Source of the DNA: Onchidella celtica | Taxonomy: Eukaryota > Mollusca > Gastropoda > Systellommatophora > Onchidiidae | Length of the DNA: 64,000 nucleotides | Assembly (NCBI GenBank): GCA_963931925.1 | Contig: OZ007579.1 | Coordinates: 28,327,481-28,391,480 of the forward strand | Direction: 5' to 3' | Shown here: one piece after another, positions 33,051 through 44,612 of the stretch | Numbering within the stretch: the stretch's first letter is position 1 | Layout of the letters: the number at the start of each line of letters is the position of its first letter | Notes under the pieces: model-generated | The model's input: the letters and a program-made list of their open reading frames with translations, nothing else | The model's database searches: none | What the model was told of the DNA's origin: nothing | Translations under genes and position numbers: made by a program

Positions 33051-35170
33051 TACACATGTCACTTATCAATCGCAGCCTTGTGATTTTATAACATGTGATT
33101 ATTTCTGATATGTGATTATAAATCGCTGTTTTAATTAGATTGAACTGCTTCAGTTGTTTCATGACAATAGTAATTGTAAGTTACGATATCGAGAATCAGC
33201 CACTCATTTACAGTTGGAAGAAAGCCAAAATTCAGTCAGTGGTGCAATAGATTACATGTATTATTACGAGTATTCTCTCTGGAATTGAAAGAGTCAAGGG
33301 CCTAAAGCACTGGAGTAGGGGGGGGGGGGCGCAGGGTGTGTTGACTAGGCGTGGTCGTTTTCTTTGTGACACCCACAGCAAAGAGGATAAAACAGTCTAA
33401 TGTGCCGTTTAAACAGGAATAGTTGTTAACCGAGTCGGGACTGAAACCTGCTGTCAGTTTGAAATAGTTATGGTGTTGATGTTTTTGTGTGCCTCTCTCT
33501 CTTTCTTTCTCTCTCTCTCTCTCATAGTTATCTGCCAATCCATTTCTTTCATTGTAATATTTTTGAAGACAAAAGGAAAGAGATACTAATATAGCGGGTT
33601 TTTTTGTCTTCTTTTTTCTTGTCTTTCTTATGTTTCTTTAAACCAGTCCTGTCTTATAATGTCTTTGAGATGACTTATTTTTGTTCAGATCGCTCTGTCT
33701 GGCCATATGTCTATGTTTACACCTTTACTGTCTGTCTATTCAGCCAGTCTTTGTTTCTTATGTATTTTTAAACGTTTATACCTTTTCTTGATTCCTTCCA
33801 TGTCTTTACTGCATCATTCATCTTATTTTCTCTCATGACACTCTTTCCATCCTGTCGCCTTTCTCCAGCTGAGAGCGAAAGCAACAGAAACAAACGGGGC
33901 CCAATCAAACGTTTGTTTTTGCCCTCGTCAAATCATCGGTTCAGATTGTACGGTATCCCATTAATATAGTGGACAGCAAAACCAACTGATCTATCAGTCT
34001 GGATGTTTATACACCTTACCTGGATCACTCTTTGCTTGGGTGCTTTCATTTCCTTACATTTTGCAATCAAATTTCGTGTCTTCACGATAATTTTCGGTGA
34101 TTTTTTTTTTGTTCACGATCGTCGTTTTTCTGCCTTCTAGGGTATCTTTGTTTAGGAGATTGTATAGTGTCCAGTATAAAGCCTTGACCCGGAAGAACCA
34201 GCTTATTATATTTAGTATGAGGAAATCAAGCGTCGTTATTTGTCTTTTTATTTCAGTTGTGTGACACTAACCGGTTGTTATGTTTATAATCCAGTAATGT
34301 TCCTTTCTCTACACTTGCACTCATTTTTAAAGATAACTGAACTTTTCCTGTGAAACATTTCGGTTCTCGAAACGTGAGTCACGACGACGTGTAGACACCC
34401 CCCCCCCCCCGAAACAATTTAAAAATGCACGCACTCTTTCACTCTGTATGCCTTTTGTCTGTGTATGTGTGTGTCTGTCTGTCCCTCTCTCTCACTCTCT
34501 CTCCCAATTCACAATTTCTCTATCTCTTTCTCTCTCTCTCTCTCTCTTCATCTCTGTCCGTCTGTCTCCTCTCTCACTCCCTCACTCTGTCTCTCTCTCT
34601 CCTCCCTCTCTCTGCCCCCACTCCCCCTCCGGTTAGATCTAGAAGGAACACGGCATGATAAACGCATACACGTAAAACTAGGCTGTACAGTTTTCTAAAG
34701 TGTCCATTAAAGCTGACTGATAGAAAGATGGCGGTTTAAGCCGGGAGTTCAAATAGCACGCGGGCGTAGAATTCACTAGACCACGCGCTTTTTATCCAGA
34801 AAATCGTAGAGTGAACAGAGATGAATCTGACATCTTTCTTAATCAATATTTGGAACCGTGCCTGCTATTTTAAGCTCTACTAGGAAGCGCAGAGTTAAGA
34901 ATTATTATATTTCATTCCCCTTCATTAAGGCTGATGTCGGTCTAAGGCGCATTTTTATCATTCTGAAATACCTGTCATTAATTACAACCAGGCTTATCTG
35001 AGACCATGATCTCCAGGTAATTAGTATGGAAACACGTGGTGGGCATTTTGTATTTAAAAAAAAAATTATTTTAATAATCGGCTTTCTCTTTTCATACGCG
35101 TTCCTTTATGCTTCCATATATTTATGCTGGTATCGAAATTACCAGGATACGATGGAAGTGAATGTATGAC
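33051..35170. other. No gene seen; one CT-rich tract
   Basis: 34460-34620 is CT/CTGT-rich. Poly-C at 34399-34410 and poly-G at 33319-33328. Otherwise ordinary sequence. Confidence 0.35.
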
Positions 35171-35172
35171 AG

Positions 35173-35336
35173 CAGCGGTTCTCAAACATTTTCGTTTCAT
35201 TAATTTTATTCCTGGCAGCTTTTAGAAAGTAAATTGGCCCCGTCGCTATTTTGCTAGGTAACTTGACGCTTCTGAGATAATAAAGCAATCGAGAAAGGGA
35301 AGATTTTACAGTACCATTTTTTAACATTCTTTCAGA
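35173..35336 (+). mobile_element. hAT-like family F, truncated copy
   Basis: Starts CAGCGGTTCTCAAACATTTT, a hAT-type end, then GGCAGCTTTTAGAAAGTAAA and CAGTACCATTTTTTAACATT, shared with 54545-54720 and 57105-57440. The right terminus is missing. Confidence 0.5.
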
Positions 35337-35435
35337 CTTTTGTTACGGGACCGTAGTGTAATTACAAAGCCAAATAGGGAAAATACTGAGTTGTGTTTAT
35401 TGCTTATCTATAGTTTACTATATAAAGTACTACAC
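35337..35435 (+). mobile_element. MITE family L, copy 3 (truncated)
   Basis: TTTTGTTACGGGACCGTAGT and ATTACAAAGCCAAATAGGG, then GAAAATACTGAGTTGTG, match the copy at 6254. The right terminal repeat is not seen. Confidence 0.55.
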
Positions 35436-35457
35436 AGCTATTCTTGCTAAGTTCATA

Positions 35458-35791
35458 CAGAGAGTATGTATGTATAGACAGGTTTCATTGTTGGTCCATT
35501 TGCACTGCCAGACACGGGAGGCGCCGCGAAACCACTGTTAGCATGGAGCGGATAGTAGGTCGCTGCGGTAAACAATACCCGTTTGTGCATTTCCACGGGG
35601 CGCAGGAGCTTACAAACGGTTGTAAATAGTTTCAATCAGCCCAAAAAATATGAACAAACCACAGTAAACAGCTTTGTACACTAGCTTTGGTAAAGAAGGT
35701 CTCTTTCAATTCTTCAATTTCATGTTTACCGCAGCGACCTAGTTTCGCGATTTGACGGAAGTGAGATCTCTCTATACATCTATACTCTCTG
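35458..35791. mobile_element. hAT-like MITE, 334 bp, copy 2
   Basis: Collinear with 25883-26215: same ends (CAGAGAG...CTCTCTG), same internal AGGTCGCTGCGGTAAACAA inverted repeat, and near-identical middle (GTTAGCATGGAGCGGA). Flanking 8-mers AGTTCATA and GATTCATA agree at 6 of 8. A minus-strand frame of about 60 residues is conserved between both copies. Confidence 0.8.
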
Positions 35792-36224
35792 ATTCATATA
35801 ACAATAACAATTGGACATAACGATGTCATTTCACTTATTTATGAACAACTCATGATGTTTATGTTCGAATGGAGAATCAGCAAATTTTACCCCTAGGTGA
35901 GGCGAAATTTACTCACCGGGGCAGTGGCAGACCTACATTTTTTGGGATCCTGAAGCTTGAACTGTTATGGGGTCCCTTCGCAACCAGAAACAATAGGGCA
36001 ACATCCAACAACGTCCAAAAGGGTTTTGCTGCCCCTGCAAGGACCTCGAGCCTATTCATTCAGTAAAAAAAAAAAGTTTCTTCAAGGCCCCTCTGGGATT
36101 AGGGGCCCCGAAGCAAAAGCTTCATTAGTTTCATAGTAGATCCGCCAATGCACTGCCCCGGGGGAGCGGGCGGGTAGTATGCGGGCGATATCTGATATGG
36201 TCTTTTTCTGTCCCTATCATGCCC
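35792..36224. other. No gene seen
   Basis: Ordinary sequence, with a GC-rich patch at about 36155-36180. Confidence 0.3.
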
Positions 36225-36660
36225 CTATATTCTGTCTATTGTCGTGCTTCTTATTAGTACAGTATCGTCATGGTGCTGACCTTTTGGCCTAAGTCACTTT
36301 ATGCACTTCTGAGAAAATGGCAAAAAAAAACAACAACTGATTAATTCTTTTGCAATGCAGTCAGACTTAGGCCAAAATGACGCTAGGTAAAAGTGGCCAT
36401 CATCCACGTTGGCTGAAACAACCCCAGAACCAAACTGGCCTACGTCTATGAATGAGAGGCCATTACAGAAAGTTTTATTTCCAGTATAATGGCTTGGCAC
36501 TTTTGGGTGATTTTTACATTAATAGATGCACCATGGATAGGGCAATGATGTAACAGGTACATTCTGTTTTGGCCTAAGTGAAGGTTAGCACCATGACGAT
36601 ATGGCCGTTATCGAGGCGAACTGCCTTCTCCAAACTTAAACCTGAGGAGAAGGAGAAGGG
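36225..36660 (+). mobile_element. Family D repeat copy, split by a mariner-like MITE
   Basis: The left part (CTATATTCTGTCTATTGTCG) and right part (GCGAACTGCCTTCTCCAAAC from about 36616) are the two halves of a family D repeat. Removing 36265-36601 joins them to a normal copy. Confidence 0.65.
36265..36599. mobile_element. Tc1/mariner-like MITE, 335 bp
   Basis: Left end TCGTCATGGTGCTGACCTT; the right end reads TCGTCATGGTGCTAACCTT on the other strand, a 19-bp terminal inverted repeat with one mismatch. TA dinucleotides flank both sides (36263-36264 and 36600-36601). The interior carries TTTTGGCCTAAGT near both ends and inverted in the middle. No transposase frame. Confidence 0.78.
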
Positions 36661-37394
36661 GTTATATTCTCTCCCCCCCCCCCCCGGGATGGGAACCCCT
36701 GTATTACAGTACTGCGGGTGGGGGGGGCGGAGCAAACGCAAGGCCGAACCATCTGCTTAGCCTAACCACCCGCTTAAAGTGAGTGTTTTGACAGTAACCC
36801 CAGGGATTCAACATTCACGTGCCTCTAGCTAATGAGCCAGCCAGGCAACTCGATGAGCAATCTCTGGCCTGTAACTTGTAGCGGTCATTTGGAAAAACGT
36901 TCAGGGTTTCCCCCCGTCTTGGTTATCTCCCCCATATTTTACTGACAGATTCTTCATCATAATATTGTATTTTAACCCTAATGCGGTGCGGCGTCCTGCC
37001 AAAACAGGAAGAAAAAAAAAGATCTGGTGAATTTTCTTAGGAAGCTCTTCGCATTATAAAAACACTTTCACCATATATTTATCAGGAGCCCTGGTGGCAG
37101 CCGTTTGAAAATATTCCTGATTTTTTCCTTTTTATTTTATTTTTTATTTTTTTACATGCAGTCATTCATTTCATTCATCCATTCTTCCACTCATCCTTCC
37201 CTCCATTCGCTCTTCAATCATTTATTCATTTATTCATTTATTCATCTGTGCATGTCTCCCTTTCTCTGTACGTATCTCTGCCTGAATGACTCAATAACTG
37301 ATAGCTGGCAACCACAACATTTTTTGAGTTCGTCGTGTGGAGACGTTAATACGAAATTGTTTCAAGATAATTTTTTGCCCAGTCTATCTCTGCT
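36661..37394. other. No gene seen
   Basis: Poly-C at 36671-36683, G-rich at 36719-36730. TTAACCCTAATGCGGTG at 36973 could be a piggyBac-type end without partner. (TTCA)n near 37205-37250. Confidence 0.35.
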
Positions 37395-37525
37395 GGCAGG
37401 GGTGGGTTGGTTGGCGCTTCTGTCCTGTCATTCTGTTCTATTCTGTCTATCGCCTTGCTTTTTCTTGGCACAATGTGGACGTCATCATTTCGACGTGCTT
37501 TCTCCAAACTCAAACTCAAACCCTG
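37395..37525 (+). mobile_element. Interspersed repeat family D, copy 3
   Basis: GGGTTGGTTGGCGCTTCTGT, ATTCTGTCTATCGCCTTG, TTTCGACGTGCTTTCTCC and AAACTCAAACTCAAACCC. The clearest 3' end of the family. Confidence 0.7.
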
Positions 37526-38132
37526 TTTCCGGTGGCTAATAAAACTGTATATCGTCACCGCCCTATGCTTACAGCTTAAGTCGTGTTTGACACTCTTGAG
37601 ATATTAAGAAACAACTATTTCTTTTCCTGTTTTTTGGTGACTTATACCATTATGATTCTGTTGAATTACTACATTTTCCTACTTGGGCATTTCTTTTCTT
37701 TTTTTTTTCTATAATAGTACCTGAATGCAGTGAACCGTCAGTTCCTGTTTGGCATAACCCTGACGTATGCCATTATCGTAGAGCAGCGACGATGTGCTGG
37801 CTAGTAAAACTATATCGGTATATTTATAGTACAGGAACTAAGAAATTATTGTCAGAAAGTATACGGGTTTCTGTGCGTGCATTCGTTTCCTTTGTGAGCT
37901 GGTTGCAAAACGCATGGGCGCTTGCATACGGCCTGGAAGGAACGCTGGTGAGGAATACTCGGGATAGAAACGGTACTGGTGTGAGTTTGAGGTGGCGGGA
38001 AATAATGAAGGAAGGATATTAAAACGTGTTTCATGGGGATGAGACGGTTTCTCGCCCGTCCATCTGCATTATGAACAAAACGTTACTTTGGACAATAGGA
38101 CCTGGACCATCTGGCGGTGTGAGAGGAGATCA
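37526..38132. other. No gene seen
   Basis: Ordinary AT-rich sequence. Confidence 0.3.
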
Positions 38133-38275
38133 GCGGGTGGTTGGTGGTTGACGCTTCTGGTAAAGTCTCCTTCTGGTCTCTCATTCTGTTACATTCTGTC
38201 TATCGTCTTGTTTTTTTCCTAGCACAATGTGACTGGTTTTCGTGTCCACGTGCTTTCTCCAAACTCAAATAGAGG
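38133..38275 (+). mobile_element. Interspersed repeat family D, copy 4
   Basis: GCGGGTGGTTGGTGGTTGAC, then TTACATTCTGTCTATCGTC and CACGTGCTTTCTCCAAACTC. Confidence 0.7.
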
Positions 38276-38699
38276 AGATCGCGAGTTGCCACGAGAGCGC
38301 AAAGATTGGTGTATGACAAAGCCAGCTGAGGTCTGAAATTTGCAACGATTAGCATTGTTCTTTGAGAAGAAAAATAATTATGATAAAATAATTATAAAAC
38401 ACGAACAAAAAGAACCTTAATTATGCAAACACGAGGAGTGGACTGGATTGTAATAAGAGCGTTACCCTCCCTACTCTCCCCCGAGGTTTCTCTGCCATCC
38501 TCCTGAAAACCAACCATAAAAGCAAAGGAAATTCATTTTTTTTTCAAAGGGATTAGTGCCCTGGTCTTCATTCGTTTCTAATTGTCCGTAGAATTCGTAC
38601 AGAGTAGGTTGTTTTTTTTTTCTTCCTTTCCACAGTATAGTGAAATGTATGTTGAATAATGCACAGGTTATTTGCCTTCTTGGAGACTTAACATCCAAT
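38276..38699. other. No gene seen
   Basis: No features. The minus-strand Lys/Glu-rich frame that overlaps its right side is the shadow of the adjacent pyrimidine tract. Confidence 0.35.
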
Positions 38700-38910
38700 C
38701 TCAGTGCTGTTCTTTCTTCTTCTTCTCCTTCTTCTTCTTTTCTGTCCTTTATCTTCTTCTTCTTCTTCTTCCTCCCCCCCCCCGCCATTCCTCTCCCTGT
38801 TCCTTCTTGTTCTTCCTCTTTCTTCTCCACCTCCTCCTTCGCCACCTCTTTCTCCTCATTTTTCTTTTCCTCCTTCATCTTTTCCTTCCTTTCCTTCTTC
38901 ATCTTTTAAT
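38700..38910. repeat. (TTC)n-rich pyrimidine tract
   Basis: TTCTTCTTCTTC runs with CTCC interruptions and poly-C at 38776-38783. Decayed trinucleotide microsatellite. Confidence 0.9.
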
Positions 38911-39310
38911 TTTGACAGTTCGTATCTTAAAGCAAGTACAATTCTGTAGCTCGACCCCCTCCCGTTCCCCCACCCCCTTCATCCTCGGCCACCCCCCCCC
39001 CCCATCTCTCTGTCAAGGACATTATCCTGATAGAACAGGAAGTGGCCATGCCCGTCGCTTACAGGGAACACCTCTGAAAGAAAGAGGACCATTGTGTGTC
39101 GGCCACGATGCCTTCCAGAGGTGAGAACGATGGTCCTCAGAAACTGGGGAGTTGTAAAATCCTTATTTATTACATCTTGATGGGGCGCTGGTTGGCTTTA
39201 GTGTAGTACAGTACCCTTTTTCTTTCCATTTCCCTTGCCGTTAGTTTGTTTTTTTTTTTTAATCAAGGTGGCGTTCTGTATAGCCAATATGCAAAATGGA
39301 ATGAAGTAGT
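38911..39310. other. No gene seen
   Basis: Poly-C at 38992-39003; nothing else recognised. Confidence 0.3.
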
Positions 39311-39314
39311 TTTT

Positions 39315-39710
39315 CTTTTTTTTTTTCTTTCTATCTCTCTCTCTCTCTTTTTCTGTGTATCTCTGTGTCTGTCTGTCTCTCTCTATCTTTCTATCTCTGT
39401 CTCTCTCTATCTGTCTCTCTCTCTCTCTCTTTCTATCTCTGTCTCTCTCTCTTTCTCTCTCTCTCTCCTTTGTTTCGTTCTTTCTTTCCCATCTATTATT
39501 TTTGTCTGGCACTCTTTTTTTCTTTCCTTCTTTCTGTCTCTTTTCTTTCTTTTTTTTTTTTTTATTTCCTTTGTTATTTATTCCTTCCTAACTCGATCGT
39601 TCTTTCTTTCTCATCCATTATTCTTGTAGGGCAGTCTTTCTTTCCTTCTTTCTTTGTCTTATTCTTTTCTGTCTGTCTGTGTTTTTTTTTTTTCCTTTCT
39701 TTCTGTTCCG
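39315..39710. repeat. CT then TTTC low-complexity tract
   Basis: (CT)n with CTGT to about 39475, then CTTT/TTTC runs. Stop-free pyrimidine strand. Confidence 0.9.
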
Positions 39711-40047
39711 ATGAAAAATTGCAAGCCAATAATAGTGCAGTACTTCTGTAACCAACTCCAAAATTAAATTTGCATTATTTAAAAACTGACGGACCAGCCT
39801 TGAAACCGAATCATTTTTTCCCCATCAATTCATCATTTTCCACTGTCTGTATTTTTCATCCTTGCATCAACACTGAGCCTTGCTCTGTCTGGTTTAAACC
39901 CGGTTCAATCATTAGCATTGTGTTCAGACCACGAGCCTTAAAGACGAGGAGGGAAAAATCTCCTTGGTGTCATATTGAAATGAGCATTCAGTGGCCGTTG
40001 TCAGAGAGTTGAGGAAAGATGGTCATTTGATAATGGAGGATTTAGGG

Positions 40048-40479
40048 CAGTGATTCTCAACATTTTTCAGGCAATCGGCCCCTTTGGTTGCACATTTGCT
40101 TTCACCCCCCCCCCCCCGCCACACACACACACACCCTGAAAAAAATCATGCTCAAACCCATTTCACTAAAAAACAAACTACACATAGATTATAATGATAA
40201 GTTTCTCAAAGTTCATTTATGACAATAGCTGTGTTGGTTATTCATATAAAACAGAAAGCATTCTTTATCAAATGCATCATAGGCCTTTTGTGTTCATAAA
40301 ACCTATCTGCACGTGCTGTTCAACAAGTCGTTAACTGCCATGTAATTGCCCCGAAATCGTCCTTCATTAATGTTTTCGCCCCCCCCCCCAATCACCATTT
40401 TCTTCGTTTTGGCCCCCTTGAAATCAAAAACGACCCCCCCCCCCACAGGGGGCGCTATCGTCCACGTTGAGAACCGCCG
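40048..40479. mobile_element. hAT-like MITE, family H, 432 bp
   Basis: Left end CAGTGATTCTCAACATTTTT; the right end reads CGGCGGTTCTCAACGTGG on the other strand. Flanking 8-mers ATTTAGGG (40040-40047) and ATTCAGAG (40480-40487) agree at 6 of 8. The interior has several poly-C tracts and the block AAAACAGAAAGCATTCTTTA shared with 42312-42500. Confidence 0.7.
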
Positions 40480-40793
40480 ATTCAGAGGGCTAGGGTTTCT
40501 AGTTCCTAGTCATGAGTTTGCTATATGCTGGAGCCGAGACAGGCGAGGTTGACAAGGGTTAGGATATTATCAGTGGAGTGGCGGGTGTACGATGGTGGAA
40601 TATTCTGCCATGCTGTGGGTGAAAAAAGCATTAACGTATTGTATTACAGCACAGGGAGGCAATACCAGAATAAGTGACAAGAACTAACTCAACAACGCAG
40701 TCATCAAGAAACTATGCAACATTGTAGGCATTGCATTTTTCAGTTTTGACCATCTGTACATACTCAAATCGTTGCGTAATGAAATTTATACCT
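40480..40793. other. No gene seen; leads into the satellite
   Basis: Ordinary sequence. The ATG at 40731 opens the frame that runs through the satellite, but no promoter, signal peptide or splice signal is apparent. Confidence 0.35.
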
Positions 40794-42104
40794 TCGGCCT
40801 TAGTTACTTACGTTTCGGCCTTTGTCACTTACGTTTCGGCCTTAGTTACTTACGTTTCGGCCTTGGTTACTTACGTTTCGGCCTTAGTCACTAACGTTTC
40901 GGCCATAGTTACTTACGTTTCGGCCTTAGTTACTTGCTTTTCGGCCTTAGTTACTTACGTTTCGGCCTTAGTTACTTACGTTTCGGCCTTAGTCACTTAC
41001 GTTTTGGCCTTAGTCACTTACGTTTCGGCCTTAGTTACTTACGTTTCGGCCTTAGTCACTTACGCTTCGGCCTTAGTTACTTACGTTTCGGCCTTAGTTA
41101 CTTGCGTTTCGGCCTTAGTCACTTACGTTTCGGCCTTAGTCACTTACGTTTCGGCCTTAGTCACTTACGTTTCGGCCTTAGTTACTTACGTTTCGGCCTT
41201 AGTTACTTACGTTTCGGCCTTAGTTACTTACGTTTCGGCCTTAGTTACTTACTTTTCGGCCGTAGTCACTTACGTTTCGGCCTTAGTCACTTACGTTTCG
41301 GCCTTATTTACTTACTTTTCGGCCTTAGTCACTTACGTTTCGGCCGTAGCTACTTACGTTTCGGCCTTGGTAACTTACGTTTCGGCCTTAGTTACTTACG
41401 TTTCGGCCTTAGTTACTTACGTTTCGGCCTTAGTTACTTACGTTTCGGCCTTAGTTACTTACGTTTCGGCCTTAGTTACTTACGTTTTGGCCTTAGTTAC
41501 TTACGTTTCGGCCTTAGTTACTTACGTTTTGGCCGTAGTTACTTACGTTTTGGCCGTAGTTACTTACGTTTCGGCCGTAGTCACTTACGTTTTGGCCTTA
41601 GTTACTTACGTTTCGGCCTTAGTCACGTACGTTTTGGCCTTAGTTACTTACGTTTTGGGCTTAGTTACTTACGTTTTGGCCATAGTTACTTACGTTTCGG
41701 CCTTAGTTACTTACGTTTCGGCCGTAGTCACTTACGTTTTGGCCTTAGTTACTTACGTTTTTGCCGTAGTTACTTACGTTTCGGCCTTAGTCACTTACGT
41801 TTCGGCCTTAGTCACTTACCTTTTTGGCCTTAGTTACTTACGTTTCGGCCGTAGTCACTTACGTTTCGGCCGTAGTTACTTACGTTTCGGCCTTAGTTAC
41901 TTACGTTTCGGCCGTAGTTACTTACGTTTTGGCCGTAGTTACTTACGTTTCGGCCTTAGTTACTTACGTTTCGGCCTTAATTACTTACATTTCGGCCTTA
42001 ATCACTTACGTTTTGGCCATGGTAACTTACGTTTCGGCCTTAGTTACTTACGTTTTGGCCCTAGTTACTTAATGTTTTGGCCTTTGTCACTTACGTTTCG
42101 GCCG
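40794..42104. repeat. 21-bp satellite, about 62 units
   Basis: Unit TTAGTTACTTACGTTTCGGCC. Because 21 is a multiple of three, two plus-strand frames stay open. One reads the heptapeptide VTYVSAL from an ATG at 40731 to a stop at 42107 (458 codons); the other reads LSYLRFG from 40934 to 41833. An extra T near 41820 shifts the first frame into the LSYLRFG register. The common variants are GTT/GTC (silent in the first frame, Tyr/His in the second), TCG/TTG and CTTA/CGTA. No domain, promoter or terminal non-repeat part argues for a real protein. Confidence 0.95.
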
Positions 42105-42311
42105 TAAAGAAAGTAGTACTCTTTTTACCTGCCCTAGTTGGCGAGTTCTTTAAAATTGTTTGTGTTCGGGTTTTTTTGTTCTAAATATTCAATCCTCTCA
42201 CATATCACACATGGTATTTTGTTTCATTTCACTTCAAGTATCACTGTGTTCTATTTCAAGTTTACCGCCGTGATATTTTGTTGTGTTTATACCGAAATGG
42301 ACACTTTCAGT

Positions 42312-42500
42312 CCTGATATAGCTGCGTTGGTTAATCGTGTAAAACAGAAAGCATTCTTTATCAAACGCACCATAGGCCTTGTCTGTTCATAAAACCTATC
42401 TGCACGTGCTGTTCAACAAGTCGTTAACTGCCATGCATGTAATTGCCCGCCCCCCCCCCCCCCCAAATCGTCCTTCATTATTGTTTTCGCTGATTATAAG
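42312..42500 (+). mobile_element. hAT-like family H, partial copy
   Basis: GCGTTGGTTAATCGTGTAAA to ATCGTCCTTCATTATTGTTT, closely matching 40243-40375, including CTATCTGCACGTGCTGTTCA and a poly-C tract in the same place. Terminal repeats are absent. Confidence 0.65.
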
Positions 42501-43950
42501 CAAAATGAAAGCAAATCCACACTCTTTTCTTGGTAAACATTGTGGTTTCATCGCTGGGCTAACCTTCCAACAGCTCGTCCCATTCAAATGACAAAGTTCT
42601 GTCTCCACTTTGTGGCTAAACTGAATTACATGCTACACACTACTTCTAGGGGTCTTCTCAGTTGTGTGTCCAAGTATCAAGCAGGTTCGGTGTGTCATGT
42701 GTAAGTATTACTAAAAAGAGAAAAAAATCTTCACTCTAAAAGCTATGAAACTTCAATCCTCGATTTCTCACAAAGTTGACGGAAGGGAGTTAGAACCTTG
42801 CCATTCTAAGGGGCCGAGTTGTTGCGACTCGGTATGAAAGAAAGAGAAGATGGATGAATATCTGTAGAAGGAGGGAAGCTGAGCCAACAGATTGGAAAGA
42901 ACCGTCATTAGTAGCCGTAGTAATATTGATTGTGGCTCTCATTAACACGGCCAGTGGCCAGCAACACGTCGTGGCCATGGACCAATCAGCGACCAGCGTT
43001 ATCCGCCTGCTGTTTTGTCGTCTGCTTCTCGCTTGCTGCTGTTGTTGACTTTTTTTTATGTAGGTCAGCCGTCAACATGGTTTTGATCTCGCTCCTGATA
43101 GTTTTCTCGTCTGTATCCTCTTTCTGTGACTGCCTCATTCCATTTCTTTTTCTTTCTTTCTCGGCCATTTTCACAATTCTTCTCTTACACCGTTTCTTTC
43201 TTTCTTTATCTCCCCCCCCCCCCCTCCCTATAATTAGTTTTGAAAATCTGATCTTATTTCTTCTCATACACATTCTCTTCTTATTTTTTTTCTCTCTAGC
43301 CTACTCATCTGTTCTTGGTTTTTTATAAATGTTTTTTTTATATCTTGCTCGCTTTCTTCGTCATTCGCTTGATAAGTCTGATGGTTAAAATAAAAAAGTC
43401 CACACTTGACCACCCCTTTCTTTTGTTTTCGATTTGTGGAACACAAAGTTTTGCATAGGTTTTGTCCCAGAGGGCCTTGCGGCTTTCATTTTTACTAATT
43501 ATTATCTTTTGTTTCGTTTTAGTTGGCCGCCACTTATTAAACGTCTTTATAGAGCGAATCGTACTATTAGAAATCAGTGGTTTTCTCCCGCCTTTAGGTG
43601 TGATTTGGCCACTCTGCGGTTGTGAAGAAGTATGTAGCTTTATGTTACATGCGCAATTTTTTTTTTTGTTTGCAAACTCTGTTTGCTCCATGTCTGGGAA
43701 GACTCGTGTCCCAAATCCACATGTAAATGTACATTTTAGCGTTTGGGTTGGGTGCGGGGTGTCAGCGTGTGGCAAGCGTGAAGAAAACATCTCCAGTGTA
43801 AAAATTCATGCTAAGCACCAAGGTTGGGGCTCGGCACAGGTATTAAAGATGAATTCACACCTTTTGGTCATACTCACAGAGCTTATATTGTATCTCTGTG
43901 GTCATACGTCACTCCTCTGTATGTCTAGTGTGTGGCTTTTGTCACCCGTA
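42501..43950. other. No confident gene
   Basis: A 64-residue frame at 42854-43048 contains a hydrophobic stretch (SLVAVVILIVALINTASG) like a signal anchor, near a CCAAT at 42981-42985, but has no recognisable family and ends in a Cys-rich tail. Poly-C at 43210-43222. The rest is ordinary. Confidence 0.3.
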
Positions 43951-43952
43951 TG

Positions 43953-44275
<323 letters not shown>

Positions 44276-44604
44276 CTGTCTGTCCTTTCCCCATTTGTCC
44301 GTTTTCCTGCCCACCACTCCTCCCGTCTCTCTTTCTTTCAAGACTAGATAATATAATTATTATTGTTATTTTGCTAAACTAGAAGACTATAGTAACAGAA
44401 AGACAGCAGAGCAAATGGAAATGGAACTATGTAGAAATGCAGAGTTGTTTAGCAGCTGTCTCTTGCCCAAGTAATATTGGAATTCACTAGCACTTTATCA
44501 TTTCATCATGTTCCCGTCTGTAGAGAGAAACATGTATCTCTGAGTAGGTCAAATTTCACAATAAGTTAAGCATTGCCAACCCTCCAGCATTCTGTGAGCT
44601 ATTC
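44276..44604. other. No gene seen
   Basis: Ordinary sequence between the microsatellite and a hAT-like element. Confidence 0.3.
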
Positions 44605-44612
44605 TTTCAGAG

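Noticed and set aside
40794-42104. CRISPR-like array of short repeats
   Set aside because: Units are directly abutting 21-bp tandem repeats with no unique spacers, in eukaryotic repeat-rich DNA.
42854-43048. 64-residue frame with a signal-anchor-like hydrophobic segment near a CCAAT box
   Set aside because: No family match, no supporting splice sites, ends in a low-complexity Cys run. Insufficient for a gene call.
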